Of a stretch of 64,000 nt of DNA, positions 21,526 to 33,435 are shown one piece after another. The translations under genes and the position numbers were made by a program. Location: the NCBI GenBank assembly GCA_034359265.1, contig CP136898.1, positions 64,501 through 128,500 on the forward strand, read 5' to 3'. The stretch's first letter is position 1. The number at the start of each line of letters is the position of its first letter. Under the pieces are notes generated by a model that was given only the letters and a program-made list of their open reading frames with translations, was not told the DNA's origin and searched no databases. Source of the DNA: Canna indica. Taxonomy: Eukaryota > Streptophyta > Magnoliopsida > Zingiberales > Cannaceae.

Positions 21526-21786
21526 GTGGCATAATAACTTTTTCCTATTTTCTTGCGATTCCATTTGCTATTTTGTATAGCTCTCAATACAATTCAAGTA
21601 GATTGTTTATTGTGTCGATCATACCAATTACGCTTATAGAAATACTTTTATTGAAACAAATCAGAGCACTGAAATGCTGGCTACAAAGGGATCCAAACAA
21701 GACTAACGACAATCTAGACAACATAAATTGGATATGTCAATTGACCATGACAACGACCGACTGATAACATTAGAGAACAGATTGTT

Positions 21787-21963
21787 TCAATATGATAACC
21801 TAATCAGATTGCTGCTACCGTGGTGGTGGCGATGGCGTTGTTTCTGGTCGCGTTCCCAGTCATGATCGCGCTCACGCTGATGATCCTTTGAAGTGTCTCG
21901 ATCGCGATCATGATCTTTAGATGACTTGTGGCTCGATCGTTCCCGCTCAGAACCCCTCTCCAT
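21787..21963 (-). CDS. Small RS/RD-rich protein, 58 aa (copy 2)
   Basis: This is an exact counterpart of 18533-18709 at +3,254, including ATG, TGA, the upstream TATA-like element and the downstream AATAAA. Because the promoter lies inside the tandem unit, this copy could be expressed independently of its neighbours, unlike the HGL1 exon. Confidence 0.5.
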   Translation of the reverse strand: MERGSERERSSHKSSKDHDRDRDTSKDHQRERDHDWERDQKQRHRHHHGSSNLIRLSY

Positions 21964-24551
21964 TGGATTAGGGTTTTGCCTTGGAGGGTTTGGGGGAGAT
22001 TAGATTTGGGGAAGAAGTGGCTTCCCTATTTATTTATGCAGCTTTGGGAGAAAGGGGCACTCACGCGTAAAACATGTGAGTCGATCTCATTGTAATAGAC
22101 ATCCTATGCTTCAATCAAAATTGTTTTTTCTTAAAAAAATAAATGTAAATCTAATAAATCTTTTTTCCTTATGTTTTTTTACTACAAATGTTCTTGTTTT
22201 GATTTTTTAAGCCATTTATTTCTTTTGATTTTAATAAATGAGGATATTTTTTTACCAACAAAAACTATTTATTAAACTAATAAAGCATTAACACAAATGT
22301 TCTGAGCCAAAATGACCTCCAACTAAGGAGACCTAGTAGGCTAAACAAAATTATCTTTTGAAAACTCTAATTTCATTAGCCGCCCAGTTGACAATTTTAT
22401 TTGTCTCTTTATAATAAAATTTAAACCCCTCTACTTTACACAAAATTTTAAGAGCTTTTCATAAATAATTGGGCTGATCTTCCACGTGACGACTTCGCTA
22501 TTTCCAAAGTCTACCAGACTCAATATAATTGTAGGTCATGTTCAATTGCAAATTTGATGTCTTATTTAATCGCTAAAGTTTCAAGCTGTAAAATATCATC
22601 TCCTTCTGTGAATAAGGAAGAAACCCGAAACCCAAAACCCAAAACCCAAAACCCTAAACCCTAATTTTATAGGCAAGGTAATGACCGAGAAAACAATATA
22701 ATCATCCAATTTTATAAGATAATTTGCGCACTAACCTCATAGGTCTACACCACTAGCTGAATAAACTTAAGAAAAAGTTAATGGTGGTAGCACCACCGAG
22801 CCTTATTAATCAAGGCAAGTTGCTATGATCTCCCAATGTGGGACTAAGTTGCGAGAAAGGGATTTGAAGCAAGGGGTCTTCGGCGGTGAGGAGAAGAAGG
22901 AAAAACCTGTGGAGACTGGCGACGACAGCTATCTCTTCGAACAGCGGCGGAGTCGCTTCTCGCGGACGGGCCGACGACGATGGCTTCCTCCCAGTGTTGT
23001 CAAATAGTCGCCATGGAAGAAGAGCCGAGCCGAGCCGGAGCCGAGCAAGATGAGCCTAACCGAGTCTGTGCCGGTTTGTGCAGAGCTAAGTGTGCCAAAC
23101 CGAGCCTAGCTCGGTTCAGCCAAGCCGAGCCGAGCCGAGCCAAGCCGAGCCAATCCAAGCCAAGCCCAGCCAAGCCAAGACAAGCCAAGCTGAGCCAAGC
23201 CGAGCTGAGCCAAGCCAAGCCAAGCCAAGCTAAGCCAAGCCAAGCCGAGATGAGCCAAGCCGAGCCGTGCCAAGCCAAGCTCACATCAAGCTTGGCTACG
23301 CTTGGCTATCCAAGCCAAGACTAGCCTAGCCAAGTCAAGCCATGCTTGCAAAAAATCTAACTGAACTGAAGACGGAGTTCAATTGAGTTGGCTTGGCTTG
23401 GCTTGGCTTGGCTTGGCTTGGCTCGGCTCGGCTTGGCTCGGCTTAGCTTGGCTTGGCTTGGCTTGGCTCGGCTTGGCTGGGCTTAGCATGGCTCAACTTG
23501 GCTCGACTCGGCTCGGCTCAGGTCAGCTCAGTTTGGCTCGTCTCAGCTAGGATAAGTAGTTGGTTAGGTTAGGCGCGAACGGCTTGGCTTGGCTAGGCTC
23601 GACAAGACTCGGCCCGTCTTAGCTTGGCTGAATTGAGCTTGGCTCGGTTTGGCACACTTAGCTCAGCTCGAATCGGCTCGGACTTGATTAAGCTCAACTT
23701 CGCTCGTCTCGGCTCGGCTCGGCTTAGCCTATCTATTTGTTAAGCTACGCCGAGTCGTTCACGCCTAACCGAGCCAACTGCCTATCCTAGCCGAGATGAG
23801 CAAAGCTAAAGTGACTTGAGCCTAGCCTTGCAGAGCCGAGCCGAGTCCAGCCTAGCGAAGCCTAGCCATGCCCAGCCAAGCCAAGCTGAGCCGAGCCGAG
23901 CCAAGCCAAGCCAAGCCAAGCCAAGCCAAGCCAAGCAAAGCTAAGCCAAGCCAAGCCAAGCCAAGCCCAGCCAAGCTAAGCTGAGCCAAGGCCAGCCAAG
24001 CCAAGTCGAGATGAGCCAAGCCGAGCCGTGCAAAGCCAAGATCACATCAAGCTTGGCTAGGCTTGGCTATCAAAGCCGAGACTGGCCTAGCCAAGCCAAT
24101 CCATTCTTGCAAAAAATCTAACAGAAATGAAAACGGAATTCAATTGAGTTCGAAAAAAATTCTACGCATGATGTGAGGTTGGCTAGGATAGGCTTGGTTT
24201 GACTTGGATTGACACGGCTAGGCTTGGCTCAGCTTGGCTGGCCTTGGTTTGACTTGGCTTTCTCATGGCGAGTTTCATAAGCAGTGAGATTTCATTTATC
24301 CATCGTCGCTCCCCGACCCTGTTATTCTTCTCAACAAAAAGTGCTCTCGTACTCCACTCGTCTCTCGCTTTCTCGAGGCCCGTTTTACTTCTCATCTCTG
24401 CATCTCTTTTTTTCGCTCCACTTGTGCGAACAAGAAATCGGGAGTGACGAGGAGGAGGCTATTCATTTGTTGTAGGTCCTTGCCAGGGAAGATGAGGAGG
24501 TGCTTCGCTGCTAATTGCCGGAGCCGTGACTGATCGTCCGAGAGAGTGACA

Positions 24552-24779
24552 ATGGACGAAGGGAAAATCGTCGATGCTTCCGGGGAGATGGTCTTCCAGC
24601 TGATTCTCGAGGAGGGAGTCTTCCGGTTCGATTGCTTCGAAACCAGCCAAATCGTAGCATTCTTGAGCCTTTCCTTTGCGGATCCTGGTCTTAGGGAGAC
24701 TCCCGTTGCGGCTCTGAGGCTCCCCGACTACATCCCCACGTTCAAACGCAATATTGGTCAACAGACGGTCATGATTCAG
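24552..24779 (+). pseudogene. HGL1: HGL1-like GH31 glucosidase, first exon only (copy 3)
   Basis: This is the third identical copy at +6,508. Like copy 2 it has leader plus exon but satellite upstream. The identical reading frame in all three says little about selection, because the duplication looks very recent. Confidence 0.7.
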
Positions 24780-25040
24780 GTGGCATAATAACTTTTTCCT
24801 ATTTTCTTGCGATTCCATTTGCTATTTTGTATAGCTCTCAATACAATTCAAGTAGATTGTTTATTGTGTCGATCATACCAATTACGCTTATAGAAATACT
24901 TTTATTGAAACAAATCAGAGCACTGAAATGCTGGCTACAAAGGGATCCAAACAAGACTAACGACAATCTAGACAACATAAATTGGATATGTCAATTGACC
25001 ATGACAACGACCGACTGATAACATTAGAGAACAGATTGTT

Positions 25041-25217
25041 TCAATATGATAACCTAATCAGATTGCTGCTACCGTGGTGGTGGCGATGGCGTTGTTTCTG
25101 GTCGCGTTCCCAGTCATGATCGCGCTCACGCTGATGATCCTTTGAAGTGTCTCGATCGCGATCATGATCTTTAGATGACTTGTGGCTCGATCGTTCCCGC
25201 TCAGAACCCCTCTCCAT
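25041..25217 (-). CDS. Small RS/RD-rich protein, 58 aa (copy 3)
   Basis: This is the third counterpart, at +6,508, with the same flanking signals. See copy 1 for the domain description and the alternative reading as a severed first exon. Confidence 0.5.
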   Translation of the reverse strand: MERGSERERSSHKSSKDHDRDRDTSKDHQRERDHDWERDQKQRHRHHHGSSNLIRLSY

Positions 25218-28200
25218 TGGATTAGGGTTTTGCCTTGGAGGGTTTGGGGGAGATTAGATTTGGGGAAGAAGTGGCTTCCCTATTTATTTATGCAGCTTTG
25301 GGAGAAAGGGGCACTCACGCGTAAAACATGTGAGTCGATCTCATTGTAATAGACATCCTATGCTTCAATCAAAATTGTTTTTTCTTAAAAAAATAAATGT
25401 AAATCTAATAAATCTTTTTTCCTTATGTTTTTTTACTACAAATGTTCTTGTTTTGATTTTTTAAGCCATTTATTTCTTTTGATTTTAATAAATGAGGATA
25501 TTTTTTTACCAACAAAAACTATTTATTAAACTAATAAAGCATTAACACAAATGTTCTGAGCCAAAATGACCTCCAACTAAGGAGACCTAGTAGGCTAAAC
25601 AAAATTATCTTTTGAAAACTCTAATTTCATTAGCCGCCCAGTTGACAATTTTATTTGTCTCTTTATAATAAAATTTAAACCCCTCTACTTTACACAAAAT
25701 TTTAAGAGCTTTTCATAAATAATTGGGCTGATCTTCCACGTGACGACTTCGCTATTTCCAAAGTCTACCAGACTCAATATAATTGTAGGTCATGTTCAAT
25801 TGCAAATTTGATGTCTTATTTAATCGCTAAAGTTTCAAGCTGTAAAATATCATCTCCTTCTGTGAATAAGGAAGAAACCCGAAACCCAAAACCCAAAACC
25901 CAAAACCCTAAACCCTAATTTTATAGGCAAGGTAATGACCGAGAAAACAATATAATCATCCAATTTTATAAGATAATTTGCGCACTAACCTCATAGGTCT
26001 ACACCACTAGCTGAATAAACTTAAGAAAAAGTTAATGGTGGTAGCACCACCGAGCCTTATTAATCAAGGCAAGTTGCTATGATCTCCCAATGTGGGACTA
26101 AGTTGCGAGAAAGGGATTTGAAGCAAGGGGTCTTCGGCGGTGAGGAGAAGAAGGAAAAACCTGTGGAGACTGGCGACGACAGCTATCTCTTCGAACAGCG
26201 GCGGAGTCGCTTCTCGCGGACGGGCCGACGACGATGGCTTCCTCCCAGTGTTGTCAAATAGTCGCCATGGAAGAAGAGCCGAGCCGAGCCGGAGCCGAGC
26301 AAGATGAGCCTAACCGAGTCTGTGCCGGTTTGTGCAGAGCTAAGTGTGCCAAACCGAGCCTAGCTCGGTTCAGCCAAGCCGAGCCGAGCCGAGCCAAGCC
26401 GAGCCAATCCAAGCCAAGCCCAGCCAAGCCAAGACAAGCCAAGCTGAGCCAAGCCGAGCTGAGCCAAGCCAAGCCAAGCCAAGCTAAGCCAAGCCAAGCC
26501 GAGATGAGCCAAGCCGAGCCGTGCCAAGCCAAGCTCACATCAAGCTTGGCTACGCTTGGCTATCCAAGCCAAGACTAGCCTAGCCAAGTCAAGCCATGCT
26601 TGCAAAAAATCTAACTGAACTGAAGACGGAGTTCAATTGAGTTGGCTTGGCTTGGCTTGGCTTGGCTCGGCTCGGCTTGGCTCGGCTTAGCTTGGCTTGG
26701 CTTGGCTTGGCTCGGCTTGGCTGGGCTTAGCATGGCTCAACTTGGCTCGACTCGGCTCGGCTCAGGTCAGCTCAGTTTGGCTCGTCTCAGCTAGGATAAG
26801 TAGTTGGTTAGGTTAGGCGCGAACGGCTTGGCTTGGCTAGGCTCGACAAGACTCGGCCCGTCTTAGCTTGGCTGAATTGAGCTTGGCTCGGTTTGGCACA
26901 CTTAGCTCAGCTCGAATCGGCTCGGACTTGATTAAGCTCAACTTCGCTCGTCTCGGCTCGGCTCGGCTTAGCCTATCTATTTGTTAAGCTACGCCGAGTC
27001 GTTCACGCCTAACCGAGCCAACTGCCTATCCTAGCCGAGATGAGCAAAGCTAAAGTGACTTGAGCCTAGCCTTGCAGAGCCGAGCCGAGTCCAGCCTAGC
27101 GAAGCCTAGCCATGCCCAGCCAAGCCAAGCTGAGCCGAGCCGAGCCAAGCCAAGCCAAGCCAAGCCAAGCCAAGCCAAGCAAAGCTAAGCCAAGCCAAGC
27201 CAAGCCAAGCCCAGCCAAGCTAAGCTGAGCCAAGGCCAGCCAAGCCAAGTCGAGATGAGCCAAGCCGAGCCGTGCAAAGCCAAGATCACATCAAGCTTGG
27301 CTAGGCTTGGCTATCAAAGCCGAGACTGGCCTAGCCAAGCCAATCCATTCTTGCAAAAAATCTAACAGAAATGAAAACGGAATTCAATTGAGTTCGAAAA
27401 AAATTCTACGCATGATGTGAGGTTGGCTAGGATAGGCTTGGTTTGACTTGGATTGACACGGCTAGGCTTGGCTCAGCTTGGCTGGCCTTGGTTTGACTTG
27501 GCTAGGCTTGGCTTGAATTGGCTTAGCTTGGCTTGGCTTGGCTTGGCTTGGCTTGACTTGGCTTGGCTTGGCTTGGCTTGGCTCGGCTTGGCTTAGCAAG
27601 GCTCAACTTCGCTCGACTCGGCTCTGCTAGGCTAGGCTTAGGTCAGCTCAGTTTGGCTCGTCTCAGCTAGGATAAGTATTTGGTTTGGTTAGGCACGAAC
27701 GGCTTGGCTTGGCTAGGCTCGACTAGACTTGGCCCGTCTTAGCTTGGCTGAACTCAGCTTGGCTGAACTAAGCATGGCTCGGTTTGGCTCAACTTCGCTC
27801 GTCTCGGCTCGGCTTAGCCTATCTATTTGTTAAGCTACGCCGAGTCGTTCACGCCTAATCGAGCCAACTGTCTATCCTAGCCGAGATGTGCAAAGCTGAA
27901 ATGACTTGAGCCTAGCCTTGCAGAGCCAAGCCGAGTCGAGCCTAGCGAAGCCCAGCCAAGCCCAGCCAAGCTAAACCGAGCCGAGCCAAGCCGATCCGAG
28001 CCGAGCCAAGCCAAGCCAAGCCAAGCCAAGCCAAGCCAAGCCAAGCCAAGCCAAGCCAAGCTAAGCCAAGCCCAGCCAAGCCAAGCCAAGCCAAGCTGAT
28101 ACAAGCCCAGCCAAGCCAATCCGAGATGAGCCAATCCGAGCCGTGCCAAGCCAAGCTCACATCAAGCTTGGCTAGGCTTGGCTATCCAAACCTCAATTGA

Positions 28201-31200
28201 GTTCGAAAAAAATTCTACGCATGATGTGAGGTTGGCAAGGATAGGCTTGGCTTGACACGGCTCGGCTTGGCTCTGCTTGGCTTGGCATGGCTAGGCTTGG
28301 CTTGACTTGGCTTGGCTTGGCTGAGCTTGGCTTGGCTTGGCTGGGCTTAGCAAGGCTCAACTTGGCTCGACTCGGCTCGGCTCGGCTCTGCTAGGCTAGG
28401 CTAAGGTCAGCTCAGTTTGGCTCGTCTCTGCTAGGATAAGCAGTTGGTTAGGTTAGGCGCGAACGGCTCGGCTTGGCTAGGCTCGACTAGACTCGGCCGG
28501 TCTTAGCTTGGCTGAACTGAGCTTGGCTCGGTTTGGCACACTTAGCTTAGCTCGAACCAGCTCGGACTTGATTAAACTTAACTTCGCTCGTCTCGGCTCG
28601 ACTTAGCCTATCTATTTGTTAAGCTACGCCGAGTCGTTCACGCATAACCGAGCCAACTGCCTATCCTAGCCTAGATGAGCAAAGCTTAACAAATAGAGAT
28701 GCTAAGCCGAGCCGAGACGAGCGAAGTTGAGCTTAATAAAGTCCGAGCCGGTTCTAGCTGTGCTAAGTGTGCCAAACCGAGCCAAGCTCAGTTCAGCCAA
28801 GCTAAGACGAGCCGAGTCTAGTCGAGCCTAGCCAAGCTGAGCCGTTCGCGCCTAACCTAACCAACTACTTATCCTAGCTGAGACGAGCCAAACTGAGCTG
28901 ACCTCAGCCTAGTCTAGCATAGCCGAGCCGAGCCGAGTTGAGCCTTGCTAAGCCCAGCCAAGCCGAGACTAGCCAAGCCAAGCCAAGTCAAGCCAAGCCA
29001 AGCCCAGCAAAGCCCAGCCATACCGATCCGTGTCCAGCCAAGTCAAGCCAAATCCAGCCAAGCCAAACCTATCCTAGCCAACCTCACATCATGCGTAGAA
29101 TTTCTTTCGAACTCAATTGAACTCCGTTTTCAGTTCTGTCAGATTTTTTGCAAGCATGGCTTGGCTTGGCTTGGCTAGTATTGGCTTGGATAGCCAAGCC
29201 TAGCCAAGCTTGATGTGAGCTTGGCTCGCCACGGCTCGGCTTGGCTTATCTCTGCTTGTCTTGGCTTGGCTTGGCTTGGCTCGGCTTGGCTCAGCTTGGC
29301 TTGGCTTGGCTTGGCTTGACTCGGCTCGGCACAGTTCGGCTTGTCCTGGCTTAACCGAGCTAGGCTCGGTTTGGCACACTTAGCTCTGCACGAACCAGCC
29401 CAGCCAAGCCAAGCCAAGCCAAGCCAAGCCAAGCCTAGGCAAGCCCAGTCTAGCCAAGCCTAACCAAGCCAACCTCACATCATGCATAGAATTTTTTTCG
29501 AACTCATTTGAATTCCATTTTAGTTCTATCAGATTCTTTGTTGGACAAGCCTAGACTATCCAAGCCCAGCCAAGCCAAGCCAAGCCAACCTCACATCAAA
29601 CATGGCTGGGCTAAACTAGGCTCGACTCGGCTCAGCTCTGCTAGGCTAGGCTCGGTGTACAATTGAGTTTGAAAAAAATTCTACGCATGATGTGAGGTTG
29701 GCTAGGATAGGTTTGGCTTGGCTGGGCTTTGCTTGACTTGGCTTGATACGGCTCGGCTTGGTTCAGCTTGGTTGGGCTTGGCTTGACTTGGCTCGGCTTG
29801 GCTTGGCTTAGCTTGGCTTGGCATGGCTTGGCTTGGCTTGGCTAGGCTCGATTTGGCTGGGCTTAGCAAGGCTCAACTTGGCTCGACTCGGCTCGGCTCT
29901 GATCGGCTCTGCTAGGCTAGGTTCAGGTCAGCTCAGTTCGGCTCGTCTCAACTAGGATAAGCAGTTGGTTCGGTTAGGCGCGAATGGCTCGGCTAGGCTA
30001 GGCTCGACTAGACTCGGCTCGTCTTAGCTTGGATGAACTGAGCTTGGCTCGGTTTGGCACACTTAGCTCTGCTCGAACCGGCTCGGACTCGATTAAGCTA
30101 AACTTCGCTCGTCTCAGCTCGACTTAGCTTCTCTATTTGTTAAGCTACACCGAGTCATTAACGCCTAACCGAGGCTTGGCTTAGCTAGGCTTGGCTCGGC
30201 TTGTCTTGGCTTGACTTGGCTTGGCTGGGCTGGGCTTGGCTCGACTCGGCTTGGCTTGGCTGGGCTTGGATTGGCTCAGTTTGGCTCGGCTTGGCTTGGC
30301 TCAGCTTGGCTTGTCATGACTTGGCTTGGCTGGGCTGGGCTTGGCTCGGCTCGGCTTGGATTGGCTCAGCTCGGCTTGGCTTGGCTTGGCTTAGCTTGGC
30401 TGGGCTTGGCTTGGCTTAGTTAGGCTCAATTAGGATCGACTCGGCTTGAATCTGCAAGGCAAGGCTCAGGTCAATTCAGCTTGGCTTGGCTTAGCTTGGC
30501 TGGGCTTGGCTGGGCTTAGTTAGGCTCAATTAGGCTCGACACGGCTCGACACTGCATGGCTAGGCTCAGGTCAATTCAGCTTGGCTCGTCTCTGCTGGGA
30601 TAGGCAGTTGGCTCGGTTAGGCGTGAACGACTTGGCGTAGCTTAACAAATAGATATGCTAAGCCGAGCCGAGCCGAGCGAAGTTGAGCCTAACCGAGTTC
30701 GAGCCAGTTCGAGCAGAGCTAAGTGTGCCAAACCGATCCAAGCTCAGTTCAGCCAAGCCAAGCCAAGCCCAGTCTAGCCAAGCCTAACCAAGCCAATCTC
30801 ACATCATGCATAGATTTTTTTTCGAACTCATTTGAACTCCGTTTTCAGTTCTATCAAATTCTTTGCTGGGCAAGCCTAGCCTTGCTGAAGTGACTTGAGC
30901 CTAGCCAGGCCAAGCCGAGCCGTGCCAAGACAAGCCAAGACGAGCCGAGCCGAGCTAAGCCAAGCCAAGCCAAGCCATGCCAAGCTGAGCAAAGCTTAGC
31001 GGAGCCGAGCCAAGCCCTTCCAAGCCAAGCCGAGATGAGCCAAGCCGAGCCGTGCCAAGCCAAGCTCACATCAATCTTGGCTAGGCATCGCTATCCAAGC
31101 CGAGACTAGCCTAGCCTAGCCAAGCCATGCTTGTAAAAAATCTGACATAAATGAAAACGGAGTACAATTGAGTTTGAAAAAAATTCTACGCATGATGTGA

Positions 31201-33375
31201 GGTTGGCTAGGATAGGTTTGGCTTGGCTGGGCTTTGCTTGACTTGGCTTGACACGGCTCGGCTTGGCTCAGCTTGGCTGGGCTTGGCTTGACTTGGCTTG
31301 GCTTGGCTTGGCTTGGCTTGGCTTGGCTTAGCTTGGCATGGCTTGGCTTGGCTTGCGTAGGCTTGGTTTGGCTGGGCTTAGCAAGGCTCAACTTGGCTCG
31401 ACTCGGCTCGGCTCGGCTCTGCTAGACTAGGCTCAAGTCAGCTCAGTTCGGCTCGTCTCAACTAGGATAAGCAGTTGGTTCGGTTAGGCGCGAATTGCTC
31501 GGCTTGGCTAGGCTCGACTAGACTCGGCTCGTCTTATCTTGGCTGAACTGAGCTTGGCTCGGTTTGGCACACTTAGCTCTGCTCGAACTGGCTCGGACTC
31601 GATTAAGCTGAACTTTGCTCATTTGAACTCCGTTTTCAGTTCTATCAGATTCTTTGTTGGGCAAGCCTAGCCTATCCAAGCCCAGCCAAGCCAATCCAAC
31701 CTCACATCAAGCTTGGCTGGGCTTCGCTTGGCTCAACTAGGTTCGACTCGGCTCGGCTCTACAAGGCTTGGCTCAAGTCACTTCAGCTTGGCTCATCTCA
31801 GCTAGGAGAGGTAGTTGGCTCGGTTAGGCATTAACGACACGGTGTAGCTTAACAAATAGAGATGCTAAGCCGAGCCGAGATGAGCGAAGTTGAGCTTAAT
31901 CGAGTCCGAGCCGGTTCGAGCTGACCTAAGTGTGCCAAACCGAGCCAAGCTCAGTTCAGCCATGCTAAGACGAGCCGAGTCTAGTCGAGCCTAGCCAAGT
32001 GGAGCCGTTCGCGCCTAACCGAACCAACTGCTTATCCTAGTTGAGACGAGCCAAACTGAGCAGACCTGAGCCTAGCCTAGCAGAGCCGAGCCGAGCCGAG
32101 CCGAGCCGAATCGAGCCAAGTTAAGCCTTGCTAAGCCCAGCCAAGCCGAGCCAAGCTGAGCTGAGCAGAGCCGAGCCGAGCCAAGCCAAGCCAAGCCAAG
32201 CTAAGCCAAGCCAAGCCGAGATGAGCCAAGCCGTGCCAAGCCAAGCTCACATCAAGCTTGGCTAGGCTTGGCTATCCAAGCCGAGACTAGCCTAGCCAAG
32301 CCAAGCCATGCTTGCAAAAAATTTGACAGAACTGAAAACGGAGTTCAATTGAGTTCGAAAAAAATTCTATGCATGATGTGAGGTTGGCTAGGATAGGTTT
32401 GGCTTGGCTGGGCTTGGCTTGACTTGGCTTGATACGGCTTGGCTTGGCTCAGTTTGGCTGGGCTTGGCTTGGCTTGCCTTAGCAATGCTCAACTTGGCTC
32501 GACTCGGCTTGGCTCTGCTAGGCTAGGCTTAGGTTAGCTCAGTTTGGATCGTCGCATCTAGGATAAGCAGTTGGTTCGGTTAGGCGCGAACGGCTCGGTT
32601 TGGCTAGGCTCGACTAGACTCGGCTCGTCTTAGCTTGGCTGAACTGAGCTTGGCTCGATTTGGCGCACTTAGTTCAGCTCGAACAGGCTCGGACTCGATT
32701 AAGCTCAACTTCGCTCGTCTCGGCTCGGCTTAGACTATCTATTTGTTAAGCTACGCCGAGTCTTTCACGCCTAACCGAGCCAACTGCCTATCGTAGTAGA
32801 GATGAGCCAAGCTAAAGTGGCCTGAGCCTAGCCTAGCAGAGTCGAGCCTAGTTTAGCCCAGCAAAGCCAAGCCAAGCCCAGCCAAGCCCAGTCAAGTTTG
32901 ATGTTAGGTTGGCTTGGCTTGGCTTGGCTGGGCTTGGATAGGCTAGGTTTGCCCAGCAAAGAATCTGATAGAACTGAAAACGGAGTTCAAATGAGTTCGA
33001 AAAAAATTACATTCATGATGTGAGGTTGGCTTGATTAGGCTTGGCTAGACTGGGCTTGCCTAGGCTTGGCTTGGTTTGGCTTGGCTTGGATGAACTGAGC
33101 TTGGCTCGGTTTGACACACTTAGCTTTGCTCGAACCAGCTCGGACTCAGTTAGGCTCAACTTCGCTCGGCTCGACTCGGATTGGCATATCTATTTGTTAA
33201 GCTACGCCAAGTCATTCACGCCTAACCAAGCCAACTGCCTATCCCAGTCGAGACGAGGTAATCTGAATTGACCTGAGTCTAGCCTTGCAGAGCCGAGCTG
33301 AGTCGAGCCTAATTCCTAACTAACCCAGCCAAGCCCAGCCAAGCTGAGCCAAGCCAATCCAAGCCAAGTTGAGCC

Positions 33376-33435
33376 AAGCCGAGCCGAGGCAAGCCGAGCC
33401 GAGGCAAGCCGAGCCGAGGCAAGCCGAGCCGAGGC
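33376..33435 (+). repeat. Local 15-bp tandem repeat, four perfect units
   Basis: AAGCCGAGCCGAGGC is repeated four times exactly, in contrast to the surrounding irregular pentamers. The GAGGC word is rare elsewhere in the array. This looks like a fresh local expansion of three pentamers as one unit. Confidence 0.85.

Larger units (their letters stand above)
21005..24258 (+). repeat. 3,254-bp tandem unit, copy 2
   Basis: Copy 2 shows no difference from copy 1 in any segment I compared, including all peptides, which repeat exactly at +3,254. Its GGCTT run near 23,390 has six units, as in copy 1. Confidence 0.95.
24259..27503 (+). repeat. 3,254-bp tandem unit, copy 3 (10 bp shorter)
   Basis: Copy 3 is the same as copies 1 and 2 except that the GGCTT run after the truncated box (26,644 onwards) has four units instead of six. 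At the end the sequence continues into satellite (GACTTGGCTAGGCTTGG) rather than another unit, which marks the right end of the tandem array. Confidence 0.95.
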
